A DNA stretch of 64,000 nt from an uncultured Lysobacterales bacterium. Its GTDB lineage: Bacteria > Pseudomonadota > Gammaproteobacteria > Xanthomonadales > SZUA-36. The notes under the pieces are model-generated. The model saw nothing but the letters and a program-made list of their open reading frames with translations. It had not been told where the DNA came from and did not search any database. The stretch is taken from positions 1 to 64,000 of the forward strand of contig CALDVW010000041.1 of the NCBI GenBank assembly GCA_937924405.1. Reading direction: 5' to 3'. Both the position numbers and the translations under genes were made by a program. This document shows, piece by piece, positions 1 to 8,237 of this stretch; the stretch's first letter is position 1; each line of letters starts with the position of its first letter.

Positions 1-2
1 TG

Positions 3-272
3 TTGGCCGGCGTTCTGGCCTTTGTCATTTTGTGGGGCTACAACCTAAGCTTCCAGACATTCTTGCGCGAGGACCACGCATTCATCACATTCATCACTTC
101 AAGACGTTTTATGCTGGTTGCGCTGGTGCTCGGCGGGCTGCACTTGTTGTTCATGGGTGTTCAGGGCTGGTTAAAGCCGGAGGGTTGGCATGGGGGCTTA
201 CCACCCATCAGCCTGGTGGCCTTCACGATTTTTGCAATCGGTTATGGAATAAATCTGTTTGGCCGTGAATGA
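3..272 (+). CDS. C-terminal end of an integral membrane protein (truncated by window edge)
   Basis: The reading frame is open from the left edge of the window, so only the last 89 or so residues are present and the true start lies upstream. The fragment has about three hydrophobic segments (roughly residues 2-18, 37-53 and 66-84) separated by short loops, including the loop sequence GWHGGLPPISL. This is what the C-terminal part of a multi-spanning inner-membrane protein looks like. The family cannot be assigned from the fragment; a ferric-reductase-like or haem-binding membrane domain is one possibility but is not supported by a diagnostic motif here. Confidence 0.6.
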   Translation: MAGVLAFVILWGYNLSFQTFLREDHAFITFITSRRFMLVALVLGGLHLLFMGVQGWLKPEGWHGGLPPISLVAFTIFAIGYGINLFGRE

Positions 273-296
273 GCAAGTGGTCTCAAATCCTGTTTG

Positions 297-313
297 GGGT
301 CGGAAGCAGCCAT
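297..313 (+). repeat. Intergenic repeat, copy A (core)
   Basis: The core GGGTCGGAAGCAGCCAT is one of four copies of a 17-base motif (approximate consensus GGGTCGRNAGCNRCCAW) found only between genes in the first 3.6 kb. This copy lies in the 218-base gap between the truncated membrane gene and the 153-residue gene. Surrounding bases (to about 430) show further degenerate similarity, for example ATAGCGGTCATTAAT and CCAAAAGCGGCCGAAC. Confidence 0.5.
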
Positions 314-490
314 AAGCAACCTGGACAGGTTTGATTCCGCCATTGGGCGCATAGCGGTCATTAATCAAAAGTGAATTTCAGTGCAATCTATATCTGCTAC
401 CGGCCAAAAGCGGCCGAACTCAGTGGCTGGAATGACGAGACCAATATATGCTCATGACATATTGAAATCGGGTAAGGAGTCGAAATCAGC

Positions 491-952
491 ATGCTTGACC
501 TTTCAAACTGGGCCGCGTTAGCCGAGATAATTGCTTCCGCAGCCGTTGTGATTTCTCTACTTCTTGTAGCGTATAGCATCCGGCGAAATACAGCGGAAAT
601 CGAACTATCTAATTCCAATTTTCTGTATCAGCTTGAAACGGAAATCGGCGCTGACGTTTCTCGAGACGCAACATTGGCGACCATAATCCACAATTTCAAC
701 CAAGAGGAAACTCTAACGGGAGCAGAGAAAATACAGTATGTTTCGTTACAGGAACGCTATCTTGGTGTTTTGGAAATTGCCTGGACTCAGCATAGGAATG
801 GGACTCTCTCCAACATTGATTGGCGTGACTGGGACAAGTACTTGTCAGATATGTTTACAGGTGGTCTGCCCGAAGAATGGTGGCTTGAGATCAGATCGGC
901 ATATAAGCCTGAGTTCGCAGAGCATGTTGATAGCAAATACGTCCAAAAATAG
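491..952 (+). CDS. Unrecognised protein with an N-terminal membrane helix
   Basis: This 153-residue protein starts at an ATG preceded by GGTAAGGAGTCG, a good ribosome site about 10 bases upstream. One hydrophobic helix is visible at about residues 8-27 (from AALAEIIASAAVVISLLLVA). The rest is soluble, acidic and rich in Trp, with WRDWDKY and EEWWLEI near the C-terminus, and would sit in the cytoplasm or periplasm attached by the helix. I do not recognise a named family with a function. Similar small anchored proteins are frequent orphans in marine proteobacteria. Copies of the intergenic repeat lie on both sides, and no neighbour suggests a role. Confidence 0.7.
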   Translation: MLDLSNWAALAEIIASAAVVISLLLVAYSIRRNTAEIELSNSNFLYQLETEIGADVSRDATLATIIHNFNQEETLTGAEKIQYVSLQERYLGVLEIAWTQHRNGTLSNIDWRDWDKYLSDMFTGGLPEEWWLEIRSAYKPEFAEHVDSKYVQK

Positions 953-985
953 GCCCGCACATCAATAGATTTCAATGACCGCTTT

Positions 986-1002
986 GGGTCGATAGCCGCC
1001 AT
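986..1002 (+). repeat. Intergenic repeat, copy B (core)
   Basis: The core GGGTCGATAGCCGCCAT matches the four-copy motif. It is preceded by AATGACCGCTT, and a second degenerate unit (AATGACCGCTTCCGGGCGG) follows at about 1021-1040, so the copy is a small tandem of related units. It lies in the 190-base gap between two convergently read genes of unknown function. Confidence 0.5.
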
Positions 1003-1142
1003 CAGGCACACAGCCATGTTAATGACCGCTTCCGGGCGGAAAGCAGAACTGTGTTAAGGCCCCGTGATTGGTGCGGTTACGACCGCTCTCGGCCACAACC
1101 GGACACCTCGATCTGTTCGAAAGCTATTCCTCGCCAGACTTG

Positions 1143-2195
1143 TTAACCAATCGATTCCAGAAGTCGTTCAACCAATGCCGCGCCTACCCACGATCCGAGA
1201 CCTAGCATGATGTATAGAACCACTCGACCGTAGGTGCCAGCGTCGAACGGCCATTCGCTAACCTCCAAGAGTCGCCGTTCCAGTGCCAGATCGGCACGAA
1301 GCTGTTGCGCGTCGTCGACCGAGCGCGTATCCGGATCGCAGTGCAACGCAATTGCTTTGCGTATCTGCTTGAGCTCCGATTGCTTCGTTACCTTGATTCG
1401 CAAATGAATGCCCCAGGCAGGCAGTAGCAACGCGAGTACCGTGGCCACGATGAGCAAAACCACTGTCGTTCCCGAAGCTATGGTTGGCGAGTTCGGGTCC
1501 AGCCAAAGATTCGATGATATCGACAGACTAATGATGGCCAGTAGGCTTGTACGTACACCCTGCTGGGCATAAGGCTTCACCCCAGATGTGTCAAATAGAT
1601 CAATGTGACAAATCTGTTTTGCGGTTCGCGAGATGGCAAGCGCCGTCCACACGAGAAGGAACATGAAGCGAAAATTGAACCAGCCGAGAAACACGAGTCC
1701 CACAAATGGAAACGTGTATCCGGCAGGCCAACTCCACGGCGCCAAGAGCAGAAAGGGATTGCTTGGCATATCCAGAAACAAGAGGCACATTGTGAGCGAG
1801 CCGGCGGCGCCAATCCAATTGGACAAGCTCTGCGGAAACAACAAGGGCTCGTGATCCAAAGAAAACTCTCGGACGATCTCATCAAAATGTCCCATCGTCC
1901 AACGCATCAAGTAGTACAGGGCTACCGGCAAATAGCCCATCATCATATACAGCGTCACCGGCGCACGCACCGCAATGTCGGGCAGGCGCCCCCCTTCGAC
2001 TTCATCGACAATGCCGATGAGCCAGCTGAACCAAAAGGCAAGCAAGCCGAGGATCGTAGTGCAAACGATACCCACAACTACAGGTGATAAGGACAGGTTG
2101 TCAGCCAGCCATTGAAGAGCGCGATGTGTAAGTGGCCGGTACGTCAAGACATGCCTCGGGTTAGGTGAACAATTGACAAGGCGGAGTTCGCGCAT
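1143..2195 (-). CDS. Multi-spanning membrane protein of unknown function
   Basis: This 350-residue protein has about seven hydrophobic stretches (about residues 38-60, 80-97, 128-146, 155-180, 214-230, 240-262 and 325-345) and a charged cytoplasmic-looking loop at about residues 265-315 that includes the run EQ/R-rich ALERRLLE. It is an inner-membrane protein, but I see no transporter signature, enzyme motif or known domain. It stands alone on the minus strand between repeat copies B and C. The first 25 residues before the first helix look loosely coding, so a later start is possible. Confidence 0.65.
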   Translation of the reverse strand: MRELRLVNCSPNPRHVLTYRPLTHRALQWLADNLSLSPVVVGIVCTTILGLLAFWFSWLIGIVDEVEGGRLPDIAVRAPVTLYMMMGYLPVALYYLMRWTMGHFDEIVREFSLDHEPLLFPQSLSNWIGAAGSLTMCLLFLDMPSNPFLLLAPWSWPAGYTFPFVGLVFLGWFNFRFMFLLVWTALAISRTAKQICHIDLFDTSGVKPYAQQGVRTSLLAIISLSISSNLWLDPNSPTIASGTTVVLLIVATVLALLLPAWGIHLRIKVTKQSELKQIRKAIALHCDPDTRSVDDAQQLRADLALERRLLEVSEWPFDAGTYGRVVLYIMLGLGSWVGAALVERLLESIG

Positions 2196-2586
2196 TAGCC
2201 GAATCCAGGGACCCCAAGCGTCGAACTGTAACGGATCTGTCGACGACTCCTAAGGATCAATTCCTGCAATTATAGCCCAATGACCACTCCTGGCCGGAAG
2301 CGACTATCAGCTTCCGATCGGTGCGCAGTTCCGTTGTGGGTCGAAAGCGGCCAAAGCCGCCTCTTCAGTATCTTATTCCGGTGTTCAGCGGATAGCAGAA
2401 CTCCCCTGGACGTGAATCTCAGGGGAGCTTAGTTCTCAGTTCGGCCAGAGGCGCTCAACGTCCGGTCAATAGCCGACCTGACCGGCATCGCAAGGTTAAT
2501 CCGGAAACCGAGCAAGCGCCCCCTGGCAAATTCGTGCTGAATGATTTAATTTGCCGGAGACGAAAGATAACCACTGGAGAGCTGTG
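2196..2586. other. 391-base intergenic region with repeat copy C
   Basis: This gap lies between the unknown membrane gene (read leftwards) and the GH16 gene (read rightwards), so it must hold both promoters, though no clear -35/-10 pair stands out. It holds the most extended copy of the local repeat and a perfect 8-base-pair hairpin at 2401-2427. The segment 2280-2330 contains another degenerate unit (TGGCCGGAAGCGACTATCAG). No protein-coding signal was seen. Confidence 0.6.
2338..2452 (+). repeat. Intergenic repeat, copy C with perfect hairpin
   Basis: The core GGGTCGAAAGCGGCCAA (2338-2354) is followed at 2394-2452 by a longer segment closely matching copy D (3553-3609): AGCAGAACTCCCC, then GGACGTGAATC, then GTTCTCA(G/A)TTCGGCCAG. 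Within it, CTCCCCTG (2401-2408) and CAGGGGAG (2420-2427) form a perfect 8-base-pair stem with an 11-base loop. In copy D the same stem is degraded. Confidence 0.6.
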
Positions 2587-3429
2587 ATGAATCTGGTCAA
2601 GGTTTGGAGCCACTGCGTCATCGCCATTGTGCTGTTGGGGGGTTCCATCAGTTCAGCGGCCGCGGACGAAAACCGCTGGCATGTCGACTTTATGGATGAT
2701 TTTACCGGATTCAACCCTGACAACTGGCAGGATCAGATTCTATGGGTCAACGACGAGACTCAGTGCTACGTCCGGGACGGCGCCTACAACACCCGCGAAG
2801 TCAGCGATGGTACTTTGAAACTGAGGCTGGTGAATATCGGGGAGGAAATTCCCTGCGACAACATGAACAAGCGCGGCGAGAGGCACCCGGATTCCCGCTA
2901 CGTGGCCGCCAGGATCGCCTCCAAGAACCGCAAGGAGTTTTCGCAAGGCCGCTGGACCGCGCGCCTGCGCCTGCACGGCAACGGGCAGGCCGGCATGTTC
3001 CCCGCCTGGTGGCTGCTCGGCGCGCGCAACAACGAACCGCCGGTGCAGGAAGAAGATGAGAATATCTGCTGGCCCATGCCCGGATCCGGTGAGATCGATA
3101 TCTTCGAGCACTACGGCAGCAACGGCGCGGACCATTTCGCCGCGCGCATGATCAAACACCTGGGCAACTGCGACGGCGGTGACTGGGAATCGGCGTCGAA
3201 AGTCATCGATGCCGGCCTGGACGCGTACCACGAATACTCGGTGGAATGGGCCGGCGATGATCTGCTTTTCCGGGTAGACGGCGAGGAGGTCTACCGCATC
3301 CCGCGCGGCGGCGCGGAAATCCAGGAACCGCTATTCGCCATTCTCAATTACGCTCTCATCAGCGGCGGCACGATGGAAGGTGAATGGGTGATGGAAGTGG
3401 ACTGGGTGAAGCACGAGTACCGGAAGTAA
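2587..3429 (+). CDS. Secreted GH16 family endo-glucanase (laminarinase-type)
   Basis: This 280-residue enzyme of glycoside hydrolase family 16 would cleave beta-1,3- or mixed beta-glucans outside the inner membrane. The GH16 catalytic signature ExDxxE is present as GEIDIFEHYG, with E169, D171 and E174 the expected nucleophile, assisting Asp and acid/base. The beta-jelly-roll landmarks GRWTARLRL and MFPAWWLL precede it. ATG 2587 was chosen because it follows TGGAGAG and begins a typical signal peptide (MNLVKVW, hydrophobic core, then SSAAA). A TTG at 2551 in the same frame would put 12 charged residues before the signal. The gene is flanked by repeat copies C and D. Laminarin is a likely substrate given the family, but family members also act on agar, carrageenan or lichenan. 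Confidence 0.88.
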   Translation: MNLVKVWSHCVIAIVLLGGSISSAAADENRWHVDFMDDFTGFNPDNWQDQILWVNDETQCYVRDGAYNTREVSDGTLKLRLVNIGEEIPCDNMNKRGERHPDSRYVAARIASKNRKEFSQGRWTARLRLHGNGQAGMFPAWWLLGARNNEPPVQEEDENICWPMPGSGEIDIFEHYGSNGADHFAARMIKHLGNCDGGDWESASKVIDAGLDAYHEYSVEWAGDDLLFRVDGEEVYRIPRGGAEIQEPLFAILNYALISGGTMEGEWVMEVDWVKHEYRK

Positions 3430-3496
3430 ATGTGCGGGCGTTAGCGCAGAAATACTCTAATTTACGGTATGGATCTACCGCCTGAATGATGGCTTC

Positions 3497-3609
3497 GGGT
3501 CGGAAGCGACCATTGAGATCAATGCGCTGATCAGTTCCGGCGTTGCACGGTAAGCAGAACTCCCCAGGACGTGAATCAAAGGTGAGTTTTGTTCTCAATT
3601 CGGCCAGGA
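3497..3609 (+). repeat. Intergenic repeat, copy D
   Basis: The core GGGTCGGAAGCGACCAT (3497-3513) is followed by a segment (3553-3609) closely matching copy C, including AGCAGAACTCCCC, GGACGTGAATC and CGGCCAGGAG. It lies in the 289-base gap downstream of the GH16 gene. Both cores are in the same orientation and at nearly the same distance from the second segment (about 39 bases), so C and D are full-length copies of one element of at least 113 bases. Confidence 0.6.
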
Positions 3610-3718
3610 GCAGACAACTTACGCCGCAATTACGGCGGGCCGAAAAAGCATTCTTCGCAGTGAATTTCCTTTGGGTAACCAACTACGGAAAGGACCATAT
3701 CAGCCTTCGTTTGTATCA

Positions 3719-4492
3719 TCATAGTCTTATCGAAAACCCGACTCCCAGCCGGTAATCCGCAGTACGGTCATTCAGACCCAGCCCAGCATTGAAATCAAAC
3801 TGCATGTGCTCTTTGAGCAGCCACTGGTAGCCTCCATTCAACCAGTGCATATTACCTCCACCCTCCGGCAGGTTCGCTTCCCACTCGACGAATGCAGTGT
3901 GGGCATCGCCCCATGTGAATGGGAACTTCAGGCCGTTATCCAATTGAAAGCCGCTGCTGAACTCGCTGACTTTGACCGTACCCGCCACAGCGAGGGCGCC
4001 GCTGTGCGACCAAATGAAGGCGGCGCTGGGATCCCAGCGATCGCTCGAGAAATTGCTGTCGCCGGTGGGAACGGACAGTTGAAACAGAAGAGCCGTCTGA
4101 GTGCTGGCTTCCTTGTCGCTGATTTTAATCTTGGTTCCCAGCGCCATATCCACCAGCCCACTGGTGTTATCTGTAGCGGAGGTCGCCTTTGACCAACTCA
4201 GGGAAGACAGGAAGACTTCGACCCGGCCGCTCACCCCTGTCCGGATCTCCGCCAGTGGCAATGACGTAGTGTGAGCATCATCGTTGTCACGCGTATAAGA
4301 GATTCCGGTTTCCAGTTGCCATTGGCCGGTCTCTACGACATTGGGCGAAAATGAGAACCCCGGCCGGTTGGTATCGATTGTCTGTCCAACTACCCGACCA
4401 GGCAAAATGAACACGCAAATAACGACCCACAACCACAGACCTTGCCTGAGAGTGGTTAATCGCGGGTGTGGCCTTCTGTAATTATCGATCAT
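3719..4492 (-). CDS. Outer-membrane beta-barrel protein, MetA/phenol-degradation type
   Basis: This 257-residue protein has an N-terminal signal (hydrophobic LWLWVVICVFILP, then GRVVGQ) followed by DTNRPGFSFSPNVVETGQWQLETG, a typical opening for the putative outer-membrane 'MetA-pathway of phenol degradation' family (PF13557). The rest is alternating amphipathic strands ending in LGVGFSIRL with a terminal hydrophobic residue, as in outer-membrane barrels. The start at 4492 follows GAGGGTTGCC. Upstream in-frame ATGs at 4504 and 4540 have no ribosome site. The small acidic protein at 4559-4960 lies just upstream on the same strand. Its cargo is not evident. Confidence 0.7.
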   Translation of the reverse strand: MIDNYRRPHPRLTTLRQGLWLWVVICVFILPGRVVGQTIDTNRPGFSFSPNVVETGQWQLETGISYTRDNDDAHTTSLPLAEIRTGVSGRVEVFLSSLSWSKATSATDNTSGLVDMALGTKIKISDKEASTQTALLFQLSVPTGDSNFSSDRWDPSAAFIWSHSGALAVAGTVKVSEFSSGFQLDNGLKFPFTWGDAHTAFVEWEANLPEGGGNMHWLNGGYQWLLKEHMQFDFNAGLGLNDRTADYRLGVGFSIRL

Positions 4493-4558
4493 GGCAACCC
4501 TCATAATTGCGCAAGTCGAAGTTGTGGCTAATGCCCGCAACGTGATCTGATCGCTCAG

Positions 4559-4960
4559 TCAGAAATCTCCGATGACGGTATTGCTCCTGCCCATGACGGG
4601 GTCTTCCCCGGCTGCATCAGGGCCCAAGCCGGAGCGTGCTTCGATCGTCAAGTAGACTTCGTCATCTCCGAACAAGTCCTCATCCAGAACTTTTGTTTCA
4701 ACTTCAAAAACTCTGTTCACTTTTACGGGTTCGCACGGCCCGGAATCGTCAAACTTGACCTTGTGCTCATCCTTTCCCCACGCGAGTACATCATCATCGA
4801 TCACGTCTTCGCCCCACAGGTCCGTGCTGATGGTGTATTCGCGCTTCGAAGCACAGTCCAACTCGCTGGGATGCAGTTCATATGAATATGCAAGATCGCT
4901 GTAACCAGGTTTCTTGGTAGAAGCCGTTATGGCAAGGCGCACGTTTTCAAAAGTAGCCAT
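4559..4960 (-). CDS. Small acidic protein of unknown function
   Basis: This is a 133-residue soluble protein beginning MATFENVRLAITAS, chosen because that ATG follows CCAAGGAGATTTTTGTC, a strong ribosome site. The frame stays open to 5113 but the extra 51 residues look non-coding. The protein is rich in Asp and Glu (for example DLWGEDVIDDDVLAW), has predicted beta-strand character and ends in GRSNTVIGDF. There is no signal peptide and no domain that I recognise. It lies 66 bases upstream of the outer-membrane barrel gene and may be co-transcribed with it. Confidence 0.65.
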   Translation of the reverse strand: MATFENVRLAITASTKKPGYSDLAYSYELHPSELDCASKREYTISTDLWGEDVIDDDVLAWGKDEHKVKFDDSGPCEPVKVNRVFEVETKVLDEDLFGDDEVYLTIEARSGLGPDAAGEDPVMGRSNTVIGDF

Positions 4961-5162
4961 GACAAAAATCTCCTTGGTGAAATGCTGATCAACAGCCGTC
5001 AGATTGCTGTGACTCACCAATTGTAACTGAGTTTGAAGGGAGACAAAGGATTGTGGAAATGACAGCAACCAACCCGTTTGCATCCGTACCCAATGCGTCC
5101 TTCCTATACACATTCACTGCACCGCCCAGAATCTCTCTGGTCCGGAAGACGTGAGTCAGCGG

Positions 5163-5618
5163 CTAGTCCGTTACATCAAGCACGACAACGGGGATTTGGC
5201 GATCGGTTGCCGCCTGGTAATCGACGTATGGAGGATAAATTTCCACCAGTTTCTGCCAAAGTTCTTCCCGCTCTTCACCATCGGCAATGCGGGCCCTGAC
5301 GTGAAAATGATCATGGGCTACCTGTATGTCACAGTCCGGGTTTTCCACCAGGTTCAGGTACCAGGCCGGGTGACTTGGTGCGCCGCCCTTTGACGCAATG
5401 ATGACGTAACCACCATTCGCTTTTCGGTAAATCAGCGGCAAGGTTCTGATTTCCCCCGACTTGCGTCCCCTGGTGCTTAGCAGCAGTACAGGCAGGATGC
5501 CGGGGCCTCCGACTGCTGTTGAGTCCCAGTCGTGCCCTTTTTCGGGATCTGTTCTGTAGAGTTCCAGGTGGTCACTGATCCAACCCGGCAGTTCTGTTGC
5601 GGTCTTGTCATTACTCAT
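5163..5618 (-). CDS. F420-dependent nitroreductase-family (Ddn-like, FDOR-A) protein
   Basis: This 151-residue protein carries the hallmarks of the deazaflavin (F420)-dependent Ddn family (PF04075): LLLSTRGRKSGEIRTLPLIY, then YVIIASKGGAPSHPAWYLNL, then NPDCDIQ. These segments form the split beta-barrel pocket that binds F420. Known members transfer hydride from F420H2 to quinones, nitro compounds or enones. It is the last gene of the left-hand catabolic operon, 15 bases after the CoA-transferase B gene. Complete F420 biosynthesis genes lie about 18 kb away in the same window, so the cofactor is probably available. The substrate is unknown; reducing an enone intermediate of the pathway is a reasonable guess. 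Confidence 0.88.
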   Translation of the reverse strand: MSNDKTATELPGWISDHLELYRTDPEKGHDWDSTAVGGPGILPVLLLSTRGRKSGEIRTLPLIYRKANGGYVIIASKGGAPSHPAWYLNLVENPDCDIQVAHDHFHVRARIADGEEREELWQKLVEIYPPYVDYQAATDRQIPVVVLDVTD

Positions 5619-5633
5619 GTGTGTTTAACTCCT

Positions 5634-6461
5634 TTACGTATGGTGCCGGAACTCTCTCTTTCTCATGCCATCCGGATCTATTGATTGCCGGATCAGATCG
5701 ACCTGCACTTGCGTCGGCGCCTTGGTGTTGGGAACCGGATCTTCCGGCAGCAATAAGTCGAACCCTGTCTTGGCCTGAACTTCTTCCAAACTGGTGCCGG
5801 GATGAACCGACTTCAAGCGCATCTTCTTACTGACGGGATGGAAATCCATCACGGCCAGGTTGCTGACAACGAGTTGCGGCCCACCCTCCAGGCCCAGCCG
5901 CTGGCGGGCGTCACCACCGTCGAGGTAGCCGGCGGCGCTTCTGAAATCCACTTTTTCCACCATGGACCGCACCGAATGATTCGGATTCCAAAAGTACAGC
6001 TTCTTGCCGATGGAGCCCATGTCCGCCAGGCCCGCGGTTCCGGGCAGCCTCACTCGTGGTGCATGGTAGTCGGTACCAATGACGGAGTTGTTGGCATTAC
6101 CGTACTGGTCCAATTGGGCGGCGCCCACGCAAAACTTCTTGATCCACCGGCCGTTCAGGACGAAATTCCAGAAGTCAGTGTACTGGTCGATATACATGAT
6201 GGAATCCCGCCAGAGTGGGGCTTCGAGGGTAGAAGCGGGTATCCGGTCCGGCCTGGGATCCAGGCCGCCGGAGCTGGCCAGCCAGATCAGATCCGGCGCA
6301 TGAGTCAATCGCGCCAGCATGAATGCGGCCACCGGGATGAAAGAAGCCATTCCGTTGGTGGTCTGGTCTCCGTTGTGAAACTGGTCTGCCAGTACGCTGA
6401 CCATCAGTTCATCCACGGAATAATCGGCGGCGTCGGGACTGTTGCGCCAGTCACTGCCCAT
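5634..6461 (-). CDS. CoA-transferase family beta subunit (IpdB-like)
   Basis: This 275-residue protein belongs to the class I CoA-transferase beta-subunit family near glutaconate CoA-transferase B and mycobacterial IpdB. Visible family segments include QFHNGDQTTNGMASFIPVAA, ASSGGLDPRP and GGPQLVVSNLAVMDF. In steroid-degrading bacteria IpdAB is not a transferase: it hydrolytically opens the last ring of the steroid C/D remnant (COCHEA-CoA). The start at 6461 overlaps the alpha-subunit stop as TGATG and has the ribosome site GGGAGGAAA. The frame is open to 6605 but that is inside the alpha gene. Pairing with a MenB/EchA20-like crotonase in this locus favours the IpdB reading over a simple transferase. 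Confidence 0.82.
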   Translation of the reverse strand: MGSDWRNSPDAADYSVDELMVSVLADQFHNGDQTTNGMASFIPVAAFMLARLTHAPDLIWLASSGGLDPRPDRIPASTLEAPLWRDSIMYIDQYTDFWNFVLNGRWIKKFCVGAAQLDQYGNANNSVIGTDYHAPRVRLPGTAGLADMGSIGKKLYFWNPNHSVRSMVEKVDFRSAAGYLDGGDARQRLGLEGGPQLVVSNLAVMDFHPVSKKMRLKSVHPGTSLEEVQAKTGFDLLLPEDPVPNTKAPTQVQVDLIRQSIDPDGMRKREFRHHT

Positions 6462-7351
6462 CAGTTTTCCTCCCATCGCGAAACTTTCTCCAGAACGGGC
6501 TTGCCACCTGCCGCGTCGAGGTATTCCTGCTGTGTGCCGGGTACGAGAACATGGCGCTCGATAAAAGCAGTCGTCGCTTCCTGGTCCCGCGAGACTTTGG
6601 TCCACGCGCGATGAAATCGGCTGTCATAACCGTAATTGGGGGGGAAAGAAGTCGGATGGGCGCCGTAAGGCACCTCGATTATCGCATCGACCATGAAGCC
6701 GGGCAGGATCGTGCGGTCCGGGTGGCGGCGCAGCATATCACTGTCAACGATTTCCTCCACGGAGACGATTACTTTCTTGGCCGCTTTCGGCATGATGCCG
6801 ATGTCGGGCCACAGTACGGTGGGCTCATACTGAATGTTCCCGAACCGGTCCGCCCGGTGCGCGTGAATCAGGGCCACGTCCGGTACCAGAGCCCGGCAAG
6901 CAAGTACCGGAAATCCGCCAAAAGGATCATCCAGCATTTTCAGATTGTCCGGATTCAGCGCAATCAGATCACTTCCGATGCCACCACGGGTCGGCAGGAA
7001 GGGCAGGTTGCGGGCGCCGGCCCCGAGCCGGGCGTTGAGGATGGTCTCTGATATTTCCTCGACCCTGATGCGGCCGTGCTCAACGGCTTTGCGGTATTGC
7101 TGACACAGGCCGAATTGTTCCATCGAAACCGCGGCGCCGATCAGGCGGTTGATGACGCCTGTGGCAGCCAGCCAGTCCACAGCCATGCCGCCCACCAGTA
7201 CGACCAGACCAAGTTGCCGTTTATCCTGGCGGATCAGTTCTCGCACCAGCGCCATGGGTGCCGCCTGGGTGGCCATGTTTTGCAGAGCCACCACGTCTCC
7301 ATCCTTCACCAGGGTGATGGCTTCCGCCAGCGATTTGATTTTTTCCATCAT
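6461..7351 (-). CDS. CoA-transferase family alpha subunit (IpdA-like)
   Basis: This 296-residue alpha subunit of the class I CoA-transferase/IpdA family partners the downstream beta gene, with a one-base junction. Visible family features are KDGDVVALQNM near the N-terminus, the glycine-rich LGLVVLVGGMAVDWL, and FLPTRGGIGSDL. ATG 7351 is chosen, 5 bases after the SDR stop. A TTG at 7360 overlapping that stop is the alternative and would add three residues. Family knowledge: in the mycobacterial enzyme the alpha subunit carries catalytic glutamate chemistry for retro-Claisen ring opening. Whether this pair transfers CoA or opens a ring cannot be settled from sequence alone. Confidence 0.82.
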   Translation of the reverse strand: MMEKIKSLAEAITLVKDGDVVALQNMATQAAPMALVRELIRQDKRQLGLVVLVGGMAVDWLAATGVINRLIGAAVSMEQFGLCQQYRKAVEHGRIRVEEISETILNARLGAGARNLPFLPTRGGIGSDLIALNPDNLKMLDDPFGGFPVLACRALVPDVALIHAHRADRFGNIQYEPTVLWPDIGIMPKAAKKVIVSVEEIVDSDMLRRHPDRTILPGFMVDAIIEVPYGAHPTSFPPNYGYDSRFHRAWTKVSRDQEATTAFIERHVLVPGTQQEYLDAAGGKPVLEKVSRWEEN

Positions 7352-7356
7352 GGAGT

Positions 7357-8145
7357 TCAAACCATGAAAGAACCGTTTTGTGGCAGCAGGGCGCCGCCAT
7401 CCACCACCAGGGTCTGTCCAGTCACATAGCCGGCTTCGTCACTCGCCAGATACAACATCGCATGTGCGATTTCTTCCGGCTCACCCCACCGTTTCAAAGG
7501 TACGTAGCGGGCCATCAGTTCGCTGCGCTCCTGCGACAGGACCTTATTCACACCCGGGGTCATGACCAGCCCGGGTTCCACGCCGTTCACAGTGACTTTG
7601 TAGCGGGCCAACTCCATTGCGGCGGATCTGATCAACCCATTCAGGCCGGCTTTTGAAGCTGCGTAATGGGCGCAGCCAGGCACGGCTACATGATTTCCCT
7701 GTACCGACGAAGTAAAAAGCACCCGGCCGGATCCGCGCGACTTCATGGCCGGTAAGCAGCCTTTGGTCAGCCGGTAGGCAGCGGTTAGATTCACATTGAT
7801 GACCTCGTTCCAGGAATCGTCGTCCATCTCTTCCAGTGGTTTGTACGGAAAAATACCGGCGTTGTGCACCAGAATATCGATCTTGGCGAATTTCTTCTGC
7901 GCCCCCGAGATCAGCTGACCTGTTCCGGTCGCGGTGCCGATGTCGGCCACGATGCCTTCGGCCAGGCCACCTTCGCGTCTGATGCTTTCAACCACGCGGG
8001 CTACATTTGCCTCGCTACGCGCATTTACCACGACCTGCGCCCCTTCAGCCGCGAACAGGCAGGCAATGGCTTCACCGATGCCTTGCCCGGCCCCGGTTAC
8101 GATAGCCACCTTCCGGTCCAGGCGCCTGTTGGCCGCTGCTTTCAT
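7357..8145 (-). CDS. Short-chain dehydrogenase/reductase
   Basis: This 262-residue classical SDR has the cofactor motif TGAGQGIG, the structural NNAG equivalent as HNAG, the catalytic Ser in LFTSSVQG, and YAASK for the Tyr/Lys pair, followed by DGGALLP near the C-terminus. It oxidises a hydroxyl or reduces a ketone with NAD(P)(H) in the cytoplasm. It directly precedes the IpdAB-like pair, the position where a beta-hydroxyacyl-CoA or ring-hydroxyl dehydrogenase (IpdF/IpdC-like role) is expected in steroid C/D ring breakdown. Alternatives are any 3-oxoacyl reductase role. The 92-base gap upstream is the widest in the left operon and could hold an internal promoter. Confidence 0.85.
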   Translation of the reverse strand: MKAAANRRLDRKVAIVTGAGQGIGEAIACLFAAEGAQVVVNARSEANVARVVESIRREGGLAEGIVADIGTATGTGQLISGAQKKFAKIDILVHNAGIFPYKPLEEMDDDSWNEVINVNLTAAYRLTKGCLPAMKSRGSGRVLFTSSVQGNHVAVPGCAHYAASKAGLNGLIRSAAMELARYKVTVNGVEPGLVMTPGVNKVLSQERSELMARYVPLKRWGEPEEIAHAMLYLASDEAGYVTGQTLVVDGGALLPQNGSFMV

Positions 8146-8237
8146 GATTTCACTGCCTGGCAGATTCCAAGAAACATTTTTGAGTATGATTTCCTCAGGA
8201 GATTCTTCACCCTTTTCGTTTCGGTATCATTGATTCT

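Noticed and set aside
329-345. tRNA-like T-arm (GGTTTGATTCC)
   Set aside because: No acceptor stem, anticodon arm or D-arm could be found around it; no tRNA was seen in any intergenic region.
297-3609. The repeats as integron attC sites around gene cassettes
   Set aside because: Genes between repeats point both ways, no integrase is present, and the GTTRRRY/RYYYAAC core pairs of attC sites were not found in the copies.
5802-6614. Long plus-strand frame of 270 residues opposite the CoA-transferase genes
   Set aside because: It lies fully antisense to well-conserved IpdA/IpdB-like genes, has no family features and no ribosome site, so it is a shadow frame.
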